Assembly (NCBI RefSeq): GCF_000284295.1
Contig: NC_017093.1
Coordinates: forward strand, 2,170,001 to 2,234,000
From: Actinoplanes missouriensis 431
Lineage (GTDB): Bacteria; Actinomycetota; Actinomycetes; Mycobacteriales; Micromonosporaceae
Reading direction: 5' to 3'
DNA length: 64,000 bases
Position 1 is the stretch's first letter; each line of letters begins with the position of its first letter. A program made the translations under genes and the position numbers. Shown piece by piece: positions 31,648 to 39,880 of the stretch. The notes under the pieces are model-generated. The model did not search any database, was not told the origin of the DNA, and saw only the letters and a program-made list of their open reading frames with translations.

Positions 31648-32130
31648 CTAGGGCGTCCAGTCGACCGTGGCCACGCCCGACGCACTCCAAGCGATCCCGA
31701 AAGTCCCCGCCGACGTCGATGCGGCCGTGATGAAGTCGACCAGCAGGATCAGGGCGTCAGCGGTCGGGGACGTCAGCGCATCCGCGTAGATCACGGCGGC
31801 CATCGCGTTCGACAGGGTGGTCCCAGAAACGCTGACATCGTTCATGTCCCACATCATCGTGCCCGCAGGCGAGATGGTGAGGGTGGGCGCCGTGCTCGTG
31901 CCACCCGCAGCAGCGGCGGACAGCAGTACCCCGCCGGCCGCCCAGCCCGTGCCGGACACCTCGTTCGCGGACAGGTTCGCCCACGACGTGTTGGTGTCGA
32001 AGGCCGGTGTGCTGGCATCAGACAGCAGCGCGATCTTGTGGGTGGCCAGGGTGAGGTCCAAGCCGACGTTGGTGGCGTCGAACTCGTCGACCATGTTCTG
32101 GGTGAACCACCCGGATGCGGTGATCGCCAC
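31648..32130 (-). CDS. Phage structural protein, 160 aa
   Basis: The protein starts MAITASGWFTQNMVDEFDATNVGLDLTLATHKIALLSDASTPAFD and continues as a beta-rich domain (TISPAGTMMWDMNDVSVSGTTLSNAMAAVIY). Proteins of this type (about 130-170 aa) occur as decoration or collar components. It is 2 nt upstream of the next gene and so coupled. Confidence 0.65.
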   Translation of the reverse strand: MAITASGWFTQNMVDEFDATNVGLDLTLATHKIALLSDASTPAFDTNTSWANLSANEVSGTGWAAGGVLLSAAAAGGTSTAPTLTISPAGTMMWDMNDVSVSGTTLSNAMAAVIYADALTSPTADALILLVDFITAASTSAGTFGIAWSASGVATVDWTP

Positions 32131-32132
32131 GG

Positions 32133-32501
32133 TCAGGCCCCCTGTCCAGCAATGAACATGGCGCCGCCGCGCTGCCGCCGATGCGCCTTCCGAGCTGAGA
32201 TGAGCGCGTCCGTCGCGGCCTGGTAGGCGGCGAGGGTGCCATCGCCGGGGTCACCGAGGTAAGCGGCCTGCGCGGCGATGTACTGCTCACTGGCGTCCGC
32301 GATGCGCTGGCTCATGTAGTCCGACACGCGCTTCGAGTCGTCCCCGTTCGGCCCCGCCGGCGGGTTCTCCGCAACCAGCGCGGTTACCGCCTCGTGCTTG
32401 TACGGGAAGTGTTCGTCGGGGTCGGCAAGCCGCCCGGCGCGAATCAGCGCCTGGGCTTGGACCACCGCATCCTGATAGGACTGCGGGTTATTGCCGGTCA
32501 T
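32133..32501 (-). CDS. Hypothetical structural-region protein, 122 aa
   Basis: The protein is entirely helical (AVVQAQALIRAGRLADPDEHFPYKHEAVTALVAENPP; SQRIADASEQYIAAQAAYLG) with a basic C-terminus. It overlaps the upstream gene by 14 nt. No family was recognised. Confidence 0.65.
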   Translation of the reverse strand: MTGNNPQSYQDAVVQAQALIRAGRLADPDEHFPYKHEAVTALVAENPPAGPNGDDSKRVSDYMSQRIADASEQYIAAQAAYLGDPGDGTLAAYQAATDALISARKAHRRQRGGAMFIAGQGA

Positions 32502-32721
32502 TGGTTCTCCTCACCCGGACGGCGCGGACAGTGGCGGGCCGAACCGTCGCATCAACGCGGTCGCCCTTGGCGTGTTCAGTGGTGGTGGTCCCGGCCTCGT
32601 CGGTGGTGGCCTTCCACGGCACCCCGGTCTCCGGATGCTGGCGGCCTTCCCGGACGGTCGAGCCGGACCGGCGGGAGATAATCCCGATGCCCAACAGCCG
32701 GTCACGGTACGGATTCGACAC
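32488..32721 (-). CDS. Small basic phage protein, 77 aa
   Basis: The GTG at 32721 is the sensible start because longer frames run into the rightward accessory gene. The sequence is polar and Thr/Arg-rich (SRRSGSTVREGRQHPETGVPWKATTDEAG) with no strong fold. It is the first leftward gene after the rightward insertion at 32.8-33.4 kb. Confidence 0.5.
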   Translation of the reverse strand: MSNPYRDRLLGIGIISRRSGSTVREGRQHPETGVPWKATTDEAGTTTTEHAKGDRVDATVRPATVRAVRVRRTNDRQ

Positions 32722-32777
32722 GGCAACCCCCTTGGTGGCAGTCCCTACACTCGGAAACCCGACCGGAGGGCAGCGCG

Positions 32778-33416
32778 TTGGCGGACAAGCTGCAGAAAGC
32801 GCGGGCACAACGGCCCGCAATCACCGTTCACATGGCACCGCCCGAGCCCGCGGGGGAACGGTCCCGCTGGGTGGAATGGCTGAGCCTCACCATCGCCGTC
32901 GCCGCCATGGCAGTCGCCGGCATGACCTACCTCGATCAGCGGGACGTCAACTCGATCACCGAGGCACGCAACGAACGCCGGTACGCAGACCGGGTTGCGT
33001 GGTGGACGGAGGGCAGCTCGACTATCCTCCACGGCCCCAACGAGACCGTGCTGATGCTGCAGAACCGCACACCCACCCCCGTACGCGGGGTGGTCATCGA
33101 AATTTCCCTGATCACTGCAGGTGAGTCCGGCGTCAAACCCACATCGGAGCGAAGCGGGATATCCGGACCGGACGTGCCGCCCTGCAAAATCTTGCGGGTT
33201 CCTCTCCGAACTCGCGGCGACGACACCTTCTTCATCCCGAGGGCGGTGCACTTCGTTGACAGCGAGGGCCGCGGCTGGCGCAGAGACGACAACGGCGCGC
33301 TGTCCGCCGAAGACCCTCCTGACGCCTCGTTCACGGCGGATGGCCCCGTCTTCACAAAAATCTGGGGATTCGTCGCTGCGGGAGAGTCACCCGCCGAGGA
33401 CTGCACGGACGCTTGA
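32778..33416 (+). CDS. Rightward moron: single-span membrane protein, 212 aa
   Basis: A TTG start at 32778 follows GGAGGG by 7 nt. Residues 1-33 are cytoplasmic, 34-55 a membrane span (LSLTIAVAAMAVAGMTYLD), and 60-212 an external domain rich in beta strands (ETVLMLQNRTPTPVRGVVIEISLI). It runs against the surrounding late genes and has its own terminator at 33420-33453. These are hallmarks of a lysogenic conversion gene. Superinfection exclusion is possible but not shown. Confidence 0.7.
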   Translation: MADKLQKARAQRPAITVHMAPPEPAGERSRWVEWLSLTIAVAAMAVAGMTYLDQRDVNSITEARNERRYADRVAWWTEGSSTILHGPNETVLMLQNRTPTPVRGVVIEISLITAGESGVKPTSERSGISGPDVPPCKILRVPLRTRGDDTFFIPRAVHFVDSEGRGWRRDDNGALSAEDPPDASFTADGPVFTKIWGFVAAGESPAEDCTDA

Positions 33417-33419
33417 GGC

Positions 33420-33453
33420 GCGGGCCGGCCACCCGTCCCAGAGACCGGCCCGC
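33420..33453. terminator. Bidirectional terminator of the moron and late operon
   Basis: GCGGGCCGG pairs perfectly with CCGGCCCGC around a 16-nt loop, between the convergent genes ending at 33416 and 33458. Confidence 0.65.
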
Positions 33454-33457
33454 GGGT

Positions 33458-34018
33458 TCAGGATTTCTGCTGCTCGGCCAGCTTGATCAGGTCGGCCTTG
33501 TCCACGGACTGAACGTCCTCGTACCGGCTCCCGCGAGAGACCAGGTACTCGACCCACACCGCCTGGGACGCCCGGCCATCCGGGGCCTTGCCGCCGAGCT
33601 CGGCCAGCTTCGCCTTGGCGGCGGCCCGCTTGGCGTCCACCTCGCTGGCGTTCGACGCTTCCCGCGGCGACTCTGCGGCCTTGTCGATGCCACTCTCGGC
33701 GCGAACCGCAGAAGCCACCTCGGCCGACACGTCAGAGGCAGGCGTGCCCGGCTCCTGGGCCGGCTTGCCCTGAAGGCTCTCCGTCGTCACCGAGTCCAGG
33801 CCGCGGGCCGGGTCCTGCGGCACGGACGCGTTCGGGGCGATCGGCTCCTCACCCGGCTCCGCCACAAACCCGCCCTCGAGCAGGAACTCCAGCCGCTTCG
33901 GGTCCACGCCGTCGGGCAGGAACGCACCCTTGTACAGCAGGTGCGTGGCGGTGACTCCGCTGTGATCGGTGACCGGCACGTGCGCGCACTCGGCGATCAC
34001 CTGGTAGCGGGCGCCCAT
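33458..34018 (-). CDS. Head-region protein with C-terminal helical domain, 186 aa
   Basis: I chose the ATG at 34018, coupled to the capsid stop (ATGA). The first 65 residues form a folded domain (MGARYQVIAECAHVPVTDHSGVTATHLLYKGAFLP), then comes an acidic linker, and the last 45 residues (WVEYLVSRGSRYEDVQSVDKADLIKLAEQ) resemble the small helical domain found in head completion or head fiber proteins. A Rho/SAP-like fold is possible. Confidence 0.65.
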   Translation of the reverse strand: MGARYQVIAECAHVPVTDHSGVTATHLLYKGAFLPDGVDPKRLEFLLEGGFVAEPGEEPIAPNASVPQDPARGLDSVTTESLQGKPAQEPGTPASDVSAEVASAVRAESGIDKAAESPREASNASEVDAKRAAAKAKLAELGGKAPDGRASQAVWVEYLVSRGSRYEDVQSVDKADLIKLAEQQKS

Positions 34019-34959
34019 CAGGCGGTCCCGGTGCCGGTCAGCTTCACACCGGCGAGCGGGTCGGTGATGACCGGGACGGTGATGCGCCGGCCCCACATGT
34101 GCCACACGTCGCGTTCGGGCACCCGACGGGTCTGGACCTGGATGCCGTTCTCGGCGGTCGCGTAGCCGGGGTCGAGGTTCGCCTCATCGGCCATACCGCC
34201 GATCGCGCGGGAGTCGAACACCCACACGTCGTCGGTGCCGCCGGGCATGTTCGCGATCGGCGTGGTGAGCACCTTCAGGCCGGCGATCCGGTCGATGACA
34301 CCGCCGTACACCGGGTTGTCGGTCGTCTCCCGCTTCCGCAGCGTGGCGATCTTGTCGTCGGACGCCAGGTACGCGTACTTCGCGTCGGTGATCAGGATCG
34401 TGTCTGCCCGGTAGCCCATCTCCCGGCCGGCGACCCGCGCCTTGCCCTTCTCGACGTCGAGGAGCATCTTCGGCGTGGTGCCGGTCCAGTCCGACGCCGT
34501 CAGGGTGTCGGTGACCGCCGACGCGAACGCGGCAATCGCCAGCCGGTCGATCTTCTGGGTGACGGTGTTCGACAGCACCCGCAGCGCCCAGTCGACGGCG
34601 TTGCCCATCGGGATCGACCGCTTGATGCGCTCGTCGGTGAGCTCGGTCGCCTGACCCCACTTCGACACGGCGGCGAGGGCGGCCGTGCCGGACTGCGGCA
34701 GCGCCCGCGGGTACTCGCTGCCCGGACCGACTGCGGTGACGCTGCGGTTGGTGAACAGCGGCTGGTCGTTGATCTCGTACTGGACGGCGCCGCCGCTGGT
34801 ACGGAACCGGGCCGGCAGCAGCTCGTCGGCGATGAACCCGATGTCATCGAGCGCCTTCAGGCGGCGCTCGATCAGTGCCGGGTTGGCGAGTAGCCGGTTG
34901 ATGGTGAGCAGGTCACCCGACAGAGTTGCCGGGGCCGGCGGATAGGTCTGGAGAGGCAT
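34018..34959 (-). CDS. Major capsid protein, HK97-fold type, 313 aa
   Basis: Starts MPLQTYPPAPATLSGDLL and follows an AAAGGGGA ribosome site. Length, absence of an N-terminal scaffold (this is in the protease gene) and segments such as RFRTSGGAVQYEI, TDERIKRSIPMGNAVDWALRVLSNTV, DTILITDAKYAYL and RRITVPVITDPLAGV are those of actinophage HK97-fold capsid proteins. It follows the protease and decoration genes, the standard order. A terminator upstream suggests separate control. Confidence 0.85.
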   Translation of the reverse strand: MPLQTYPPAPATLSGDLLTINRLLANPALIERRLKALDDIGFIADELLPARFRTSGGAVQYEINDQPLFTNRSVTAVGPGSEYPRALPQSGTAALAAVSKWGQATELTDERIKRSIPMGNAVDWALRVLSNTVTQKIDRLAIAAFASAVTDTLTASDWTGTTPKMLLDVEKGKARVAGREMGYRADTILITDAKYAYLASDDKIATLRKRETTDNPVYGGVIDRIAGLKVLTTPIANMPGGTDDVWVFDSRAIGGMADEANLDPGYATAENGIQVQTRRVPERDVWHMWGRRITVPVITDPLAGVKLTGTGTA

Positions 34960-34992
34960 CAGCCTGTCCCCTTTCGCCCTGCGTTGGGCATG

Positions 34993-35019
34993 AAAAACCC
35001 CGCACGCAGGGCGCCGGGG
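34993..35019 (-). terminator. Intrinsic terminator just upstream of the capsid gene
   Basis: On the minus strand CCCCG pairs with CGGGG with extra internal pairing and is followed by TTTTT (plus-strand AAAAA at 34993-34997). It lies between the decoration gene and the capsid gene. Some transcripts would stop here, so capsid probably relies on read-through or on its own promoter. Confidence 0.6.
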
Positions 35020-35072
35020 AAAGGTCTGGTGAGGTGGTGCTATTCAGTTGTGCCGGGCGGTCGGGATGCTGG

Positions 35073-35432
35073 TCAGCACTCCATCCAGGTGACCAGGGCG
35101 CCGTCTGCGGCGGTGGTCATGGCGATGCCGATGTTGCCGAGCCCGGCCGCCGCCGAGGCGACGGTGCCGTTCGCGGCGGCGTTCACCCGCGCGGCGGCGG
35201 TGATCGCACCGGACGCGACGGAGATGTGGACCTGGCCGCGGCCGTGGTAGGTGACGTTCGTGCCGGATCCGGCGTCGTGGGCGGCGGTGCCGACGACTGC
35301 GTTCGAGTCGGCGGCGGCGTGCGCGACGGTGCCGTTCCCGGACACCATCAGCTGCCGGCCGCCGGTGACGGCTCCTGAGGTGACGCCGGTGATCGCGTCA
35401 CCGGGCATGTACAGCGGGGCGTAGTCAGCCAT
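35073..35432 (-). CDS. DUF2190-like capsid decoration protein, 119 aa
   Basis: Coupled to the protease stop by ATGA. The start MADYAPLYMPGDAITGVTSGAVTGGRQLMVSGNGTVAHA and the Gly/Ala-rich beta sequence match DUF2190/lambda gpD-like stabilisers of phage heads. Its place between protease and capsid is the usual one. The protein would trimerise on the capsid surface. Confidence 0.8.
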   Translation of the reverse strand: MADYAPLYMPGDAITGVTSGAVTGGRQLMVSGNGTVAHAAADSNAVVGTAAHDAGSGTNVTYHGRGQVHISVASGAITAAARVNAAANGTVASAAAGLGNIGIAMTTAADGALVTWMEC

Positions 35433-37309
35433 CAGGCACCTGCCTTCTCGCCGAACAGGCGGGCGTACTCGGCGTCGTCGAATGACGCGCCACCGGTCGG
35501 TTCCGGGCCGCCGGCCGTGCCGGACGCGGCGACCGGAACAGCGGTGCCGGGGGCGATGGACGCGAGAACGCGGGTGATCGCGCCGGGCGCCTCGTCGTAG
35601 TCGGTTTCCCACTGCGCCTTGTCAGCGGGCTTGATCTTGCCGTCCTTGACCGCAGCGTCGATCACACTGGCCTTGACGGTGGCAGCCTGCTCGGCCTTCG
35701 CCGAGGCGAGCTCGTCCGACATCGTCTTCACCTGGGACGCCAGAACCTGGACTTCCTTGGCGAGCTCCGTCTTCTCCTGTTCGGCCTTCTGCGCCTTCTC
35801 GGTAGCGGCAGCCGACGCGGCAACCATCTCCGGCGTCGGTTCGGGGGTGATGTTCTCGGCCTCGGTCAGCCGCGCCGCGTACGCCGTGAGCACGGCATCC
35901 TGGTCGGCGTCGTCGGACAGGCCGAGCCGCGAGCGGTGTGCGCTCAGATCGGTGGTGGACACAGGGTCCTCCTCCTTCGGTTCGGGGTTAACGTGCTCCG
36001 GCTCGGCGGCCGGGAGAATGGGCGCCGGATCGTCCGGCGAGGGAGCGGCGGGCTCGGATGCTTTGACCTTCTGGTTCGGCGTGTGCCCGAAGTGCTCGCG
36101 GTACCAGTCGGAGGCGATCCGTTTCGCTTTGCCGGGGTTCCCGACGTGCTTGGCGATCAGCCGGTACAGGGTGGTCCACGGATGCTTCGCGCCCGCCCAC
36201 CGCTTCAGGCCTTCACCCAGCCAGTACCGCTTCAACTGGTCGTCGTCACCGGCCGCTGCGGCGACGGGCTCGCTGTCGAGGTCGTCGGGTTCGCTGATCA
36301 GCGGGATGTCGACGCGTTCGCCGGCGAACGCCAGCCGCAGCCGGTCGAACCGGACCGGGCCGACCTTCTCTGCCAGCTTCCCGACCTGGGTCAGGTCGCT
36401 GGTGTAGGCGGCTGTCATGTGGGCGTGCCACGGCCGGTGCTGTTCGGGCATCGGCACCGACCACAGCGCCTCGGACACGAGGGTGTGGACGGCGTCGAGG
36501 AGGTCACCGGACAGGCCCCATACGAGGCAGGTGTCCCGGTCGGGTTCCGCATTGCCGGGGTTGAACACGTTGACCGAGAACAGGTCGGCGCCGATGACGG
36601 GCAGCCCGTTCGCGGCGGTGGATACCGCGTCGATGACGTCCTGCTGGCCCTGCACACCGAGGTCGGCGGCCTCACCGAGGTAGGCGAGGGTGACGTGCAA
36701 GGCGTCAGCGGGTTCGCCGCCGTTGACGGCGATCCGTTCGGCGTCCTCAGCGGTGGGGATCAGGGCGACCATCGCGCCCGTGTGCTCGACGGCCTCGGCG
36801 GCGAGGATCGTGACCTGCACATGCTCCGCGCCGTCCGGAACCACAGCATCGGCGGCGGCAACACCGAGCATCGCAGGTAGGTCGTTGAGCCGGCGGATCG
36901 TCTTCACCGCGGGCGGGGTGACGCCGAGCAGTGCCACGGCGGTCAGGACGAACTTGTGCTTGTGGCCGCTTCCGCAGGTGTGGTTGTAGTTGCCCTCGAT
37001 CGACCGGGACGGGTAGGCGGCGGCCTGCACAGAATGCAGCCACGGCAGGGTCACCTGGTCGCCGACGAGGGTGTGGCCGCCGTCGGTGAGGCGAAGGTTC
37101 TCGAAGTAGCCCATCGCCGGTTCGCCGTCGAAACGCTTGTCGATGTGGCCGAGCTTGATGACAGGCTTCTCGACAGCGGGGCAGGACTGTGCTTCGACGG
37201 CGGCGGCCAGATCTTCAGGTGTCGGGTTCCACGACCCGGACATGGTGGCCCAGTTGCCGGTCTTGACCAGTTCAACGCCTTCACGGCGGGCGAGTTCGAT
37301 ATCAGGCAT
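35432..37309 (-). CDS. Prohead protease (Mu gpI type) with embedded 2H phosphoesterase and C-terminal scaffold, 625 aa
   Basis: Residues 1-150 match Mu I-type proteases (ELVKTGNWATMSGSW; GHIDKRFDGEPAMGYFENLRL; YPSRSIEGNYNHT, candidate His55 and Ser101/103). Residues of about 160-340 form a 2H phosphoesterase/LigT-like domain with both signature motifs, HVT at 205-207 and HMT at 297-299. About 357-415 is a KRYW..GEGLKRW module also seen in actinophage head proteins. The last 170 residues are a coiled-coil scaffold. Maturation should cut and release internal parts, so the 2H domain could be packaged. A 2H fold suggests cyclic phosphodiester cleavage; the substrate is unknown. Confidence 0.82.
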   Translation of the reverse strand: MPDIELARREGVELVKTGNWATMSGSWNPTPEDLAAAVEAQSCPAVEKPVIKLGHIDKRFDGEPAMGYFENLRLTDGGHTLVGDQVTLPWLHSVQAAAYPSRSIEGNYNHTCGSGHKHKFVLTAVALLGVTPPAVKTIRRLNDLPAMLGVAAADAVVPDGAEHVQVTILAAEAVEHTGAMVALIPTAEDAERIAVNGGEPADALHVTLAYLGEAADLGVQGQQDVIDAVSTAANGLPVIGADLFSVNVFNPGNAEPDRDTCLVWGLSGDLLDAVHTLVSEALWSVPMPEQHRPWHAHMTAAYTSDLTQVGKLAEKVGPVRFDRLRLAFAGERVDIPLISEPDDLDSEPVAAAAGDDDQLKRYWLGEGLKRWAGAKHPWTTLYRLIAKHVGNPGKAKRIASDWYREHFGHTPNQKVKASEPAAPSPDDPAPILPAAEPEHVNPEPKEEDPVSTTDLSAHRSRLGLSDDADQDAVLTAYAARLTEAENITPEPTPEMVAASAAATEKAQKAEQEKTELAKEVQVLASQVKTMSDELASAKAEQAATVKASVIDAAVKDGKIKPADKAQWETDYDEAPGAITRVLASIAPGTAVPVAASGTAGGPEPTGGASFDDAEYARLFGEKAGA

Positions 37310-37320
37310 CGCTCACCGCC

Positions 37321-37599
37321 TCAGACCCGTTCCGGCCAGTGCCACGTGCCACCCGGCCAATTGCCGGGCCCGGCCTCGTTGTTCGCGCCGCCACCCTCGC
37401 CGGTGTAGTAGCAGTCCTGGTTGAGGAAAACACCCGTCGGGTTCATCACGAACAGATCGACCGTTGTGTCGTTCTTGACGGCGGTGATGACCGCCGCGCG
37501 GCACTCCGACTTGAACGCCTGGGTCCCATCCGGGCGGACAGGGCTGCCGTGGGAAACGTAGTGCACAATGCGGCCGACGCTGGGCTTCTGGAACTCCAC
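37321..37599 (-). CDS. Small phage protein of the portal-protease interval, 92 aa
   Basis: I chose the GTG at 37599 with a strong AAAGGAGG site. The protein (VEFQKPSVGRIVHYVSHGSPVRPDGTQAFKSECRAAVITAV, then GNWPGGTWHWPERV) is a small beta domain. Similar proteins with an xGRIVHYVxxG start occur widely in actinophage genomes; their function is unknown. Confidence 0.75.
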   Translation of the reverse strand: MEFQKPSVGRIVHYVSHGSPVRPDGTQAFKSECRAAVITAVKNDTTVDLFVMNPTGVFLNQDCYYTGEGGGANNEAGPGNWPGGTWHWPERV

Positions 37600-37633
37600 A
37601 CCGGCCTCCTTTCGGAAGTCGGGTCGTGGTGTA

Positions 37634-37716
37634 CCGGCTAAAGTCGGCGTGAAGTGGAAGCACGCCCGCTGAACCACAGGGCGGGAGGTCCGGTTCGAGT
37701 CCGCCTCCGCGTGCGG
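37634..37716 (+). ncRNA. tRNA-like structured element with exact B-box, uncertain
   Basis: GGTTCGAGTCC at 37692-37702 matches the tRNA T-loop B-box exactly. GGCGTG/CACGCC can form a D-arm-like stem around a GG-containing loop, and GGAGG/CCTCC closes the T-arm-like hairpin. No 7-bp acceptor stem or normal anticodon arm can be built, so it is not a standard tRNA. It lies in the 171-nt gap between the portal gene and the next gene and opposite to them. Confidence 0.3.
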
Positions 37717-37770
37717 CTTTCTAGGAGTGGTGTAACCCGGTCGGCTTGCCGCAGCGCTGGCCGGGGCTTC

Positions 37771-39864
37771 TCACCACACGGGTTGCACAAAGCCTCTGCA
37801 ACGGCCTCGTCCGTCGCAGGCGCGGAACGAACCGCCGCCCGGATAGTCGACAAGCGCATCCCGCAAGGTCACGTACGACTGCTTGCTCACTTCCCGGCAG
37901 GGGCTGCAGGTCGCTCGGTCCAGGGTTTCGTTCGAGCGGTAGGACCGGGCTGGATGTTCTTCAAGGACAGCCAGGCGGCCAGCAAACTGGCCGGCCGATA
38001 GCAGCGAGCCGATGTTGTCGCCGACCAGCCCATTCACCGACGTACCGAGCTCGGTGAGGTGCCGTTCAACTTCGTCCCGTACCTCCTGCGGGCCGACGCC
38101 GGCGAGCTGCAGCCCGGTTCGGGCGGCTCCGGACGCGTACCCGGCGGCGATGATCCGGGCAACCGCGTCCGCGTGCTGAACGACGCGGTCCGCGCCGGGC
38201 TGGTCCGGTGCGGTGATGTCGGTGCCCTGCGCGGCGGCTTCCGCCACCACCCCTGCGGCGGCGTCCGCGGCGAGGTCGGTGCCCGACTTGCGCAGCGGCA
38301 CCGCAAGCGCGGCGACCACACCTGCTGAAACCTGCAGTTGGCCGAGCAGCGCCAGGTCCCCGACGTCGACAGCCGCACGCGCCTGATCGGCCAGCTCGGC
38401 AACCATCGGTGCGGCGAGTTTCGGCCAGCGCCGCAACAGGCGAGCCTTGACCGCATCCCACTGCTGCTGGATGCGGGCCGCCGCGTCTTCGTCGTCACCG
38501 AACAGGGACGGCTGGTTCTGCTTCCGCCGACGCGGCGACCGGGGCCGGGCCGCAGCAGCAACCTTGCCGACGTCGGATTCCAGCTCAGGATTGTCGTCCT
38601 TCGGCAGGTCCACACCCGGCGCCGTGGCCTTCGGTTTCGCCATGCCCTCGCGTTCCGGGAGCCGCCACTCGCGGCGGATCCACGCCTCAAGGGCAGGGTC
38701 CGCCGCGAGCCCCCCGGAGGCAAGCAGCATCTGCAGCGCTTCGGCCGTGACTTCCCGGCGGGAGCCGACGCCGGACACCACGATGCGGGGGACGGGTTCG
38801 TCTTCGCCCCAATTCCAGTCGACGATCCGCGCGGCGATCTGCCGGGTGGCGACGTCGGCAACGAACTCGGCCTCAGCTTCGAGGGCGAGGAGCAGGGCGT
38901 CGACGAACACACTGGCGGTGGCGCGGGAGCCGTGCGGGGTTTCGCCGAGCTCGAACGCGTTCATCAACGCCGACGCGGCGCACTGCTGATCGAGCCAGCG
39001 CAGGAACTCCTGCGTAGGTGGCAGGCTGCCGGTGATCCCGAGGATTTTCATGACGAAGCCGGGCGGGGTCGCAGCACCGGCGGAGATGCCGGCGCGGGCG
39101 GCCTGCGCAACTTCGGCGGCCTCACCCATCTGCGCCTGCGTCGGGTTCGTGCCGGGCAGCGCTTCGAGGACGGGGACGCCGGCGGACCAGCGGACGTTGG
39201 CGACGGCGAACGCCCGCCGAACCTCCTCCTTGATCAGCCACGAAGCATATGAAGGACGAAGGAGGGACGTGCCCGCCCAGTTCGAGCCCTCACGCTCACG
39301 CGCGTACCAGGCCAGGTTATTCGCCGGCATCTGCGGCGTGTGCAGGTTCGCCAGGCCGTCCTGGGTGGCGCCGGTCAGCAGGCCGGTTTTCCCGTCGGTG
39401 TGGATGTGGGAGATCGTCCACTGCGGGCGCTCCCACAACCCGGCCAGCCGCGCCGTACCGTCCGACACGTCGGCTTCGAGTTCGAACGCGGAGAACCCGA
39501 ACGGCACCATGCGGAACACCGACCGCAAGTGGTCACCCCACGACACCCCGCGCAAACGGGCAGGACCGGGCGTCTCGTCCCGGCCCTTGATAGGCAGGCC
39601 GAGGCCGTCAGCGACCGCCGCGACCACCGGGGGGCGGCAGCCCGCCGGGTCCAGCTGCCACTGGGCGCGCAGCAGGTTCAGAATCCATCCCTGCTGAATG
39701 CTGGACAGCTTCGGGTCGCGGCGCATCTTCGAATACACCGGGATGCTCAGCGGGAACGTCAGATCCGGGACGTGCTCGAGAACGTCCAGGTACAGCGACG
39801 CGTAGCTGTCGTTGCCGAGGCGGTACGGGTCGACGTAGCCACGCGTGCTGGTCGGGGCGGTCAC
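37771..39864 (-). CDS. Portal protein fused to MuF-like head morphogenesis domain, 697 aa
   Basis: Residues 20-430 match DUF935/portal proteins (LDVLEHVPDLTFPLSIPVYSKMRRDPKLSSIQQGWILNLLRAQW; WGDHLRSVFRMVPFGFSAFE; GSNWAGTSLLRPSY). After a charged linker (about 420-460), the C-terminal 230 residues are helical and end with the MuF signature ETLDRATCSPCREVSKQS and a YPGGGSFRACDGRGRCRGFV motif. The portal forms the DNA entry ring, and MuF is a minor head protein. Such fusions are known in actinophages. Confidence 0.85.
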   Translation of the reverse strand: MTAPTSTRGYVDPYRLGNDSYASLYLDVLEHVPDLTFPLSIPVYSKMRRDPKLSSIQQGWILNLLRAQWQLDPAGCRPPVVAAVADGLGLPIKGRDETPGPARLRGVSWGDHLRSVFRMVPFGFSAFELEADVSDGTARLAGLWERPQWTISHIHTDGKTGLLTGATQDGLANLHTPQMPANNLAWYAREREGSNWAGTSLLRPSYASWLIKEEVRRAFAVANVRWSAGVPVLEALPGTNPTQAQMGEAAEVAQAARAGISAGAATPPGFVMKILGITGSLPPTQEFLRWLDQQCAASALMNAFELGETPHGSRATASVFVDALLLALEAEAEFVADVATRQIAARIVDWNWGEDEPVPRIVVSGVGSRREVTAEALQMLLASGGLAADPALEAWIRREWRLPEREGMAKPKATAPGVDLPKDDNPELESDVGKVAAAARPRSPRRRKQNQPSLFGDDEDAAARIQQQWDAVKARLLRRWPKLAAPMVAELADQARAAVDVGDLALLGQLQVSAGVVAALAVPLRKSGTDLAADAAAGVVAEAAAQGTDITAPDQPGADRVVQHADAVARIIAAGYASGAARTGLQLAGVGPQEVRDEVERHLTELGTSVNGLVGDNIGSLLSAGQFAGRLAVLEEHPARSYRSNETLDRATCSPCREVSKQSYVTLRDALVDYPGGGSFRACDGRGRCRGFVQPVW

Positions 39865-39880
39865 GGGACCACCACCTCAA

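Noticed and set aside
37634..37716. A canonical tRNA gene
   Set aside because: The B-box is perfect, but no 7-bp acceptor stem, no proper T-stem beyond 3 bp and no anticodon loop with U33 can be drawn.
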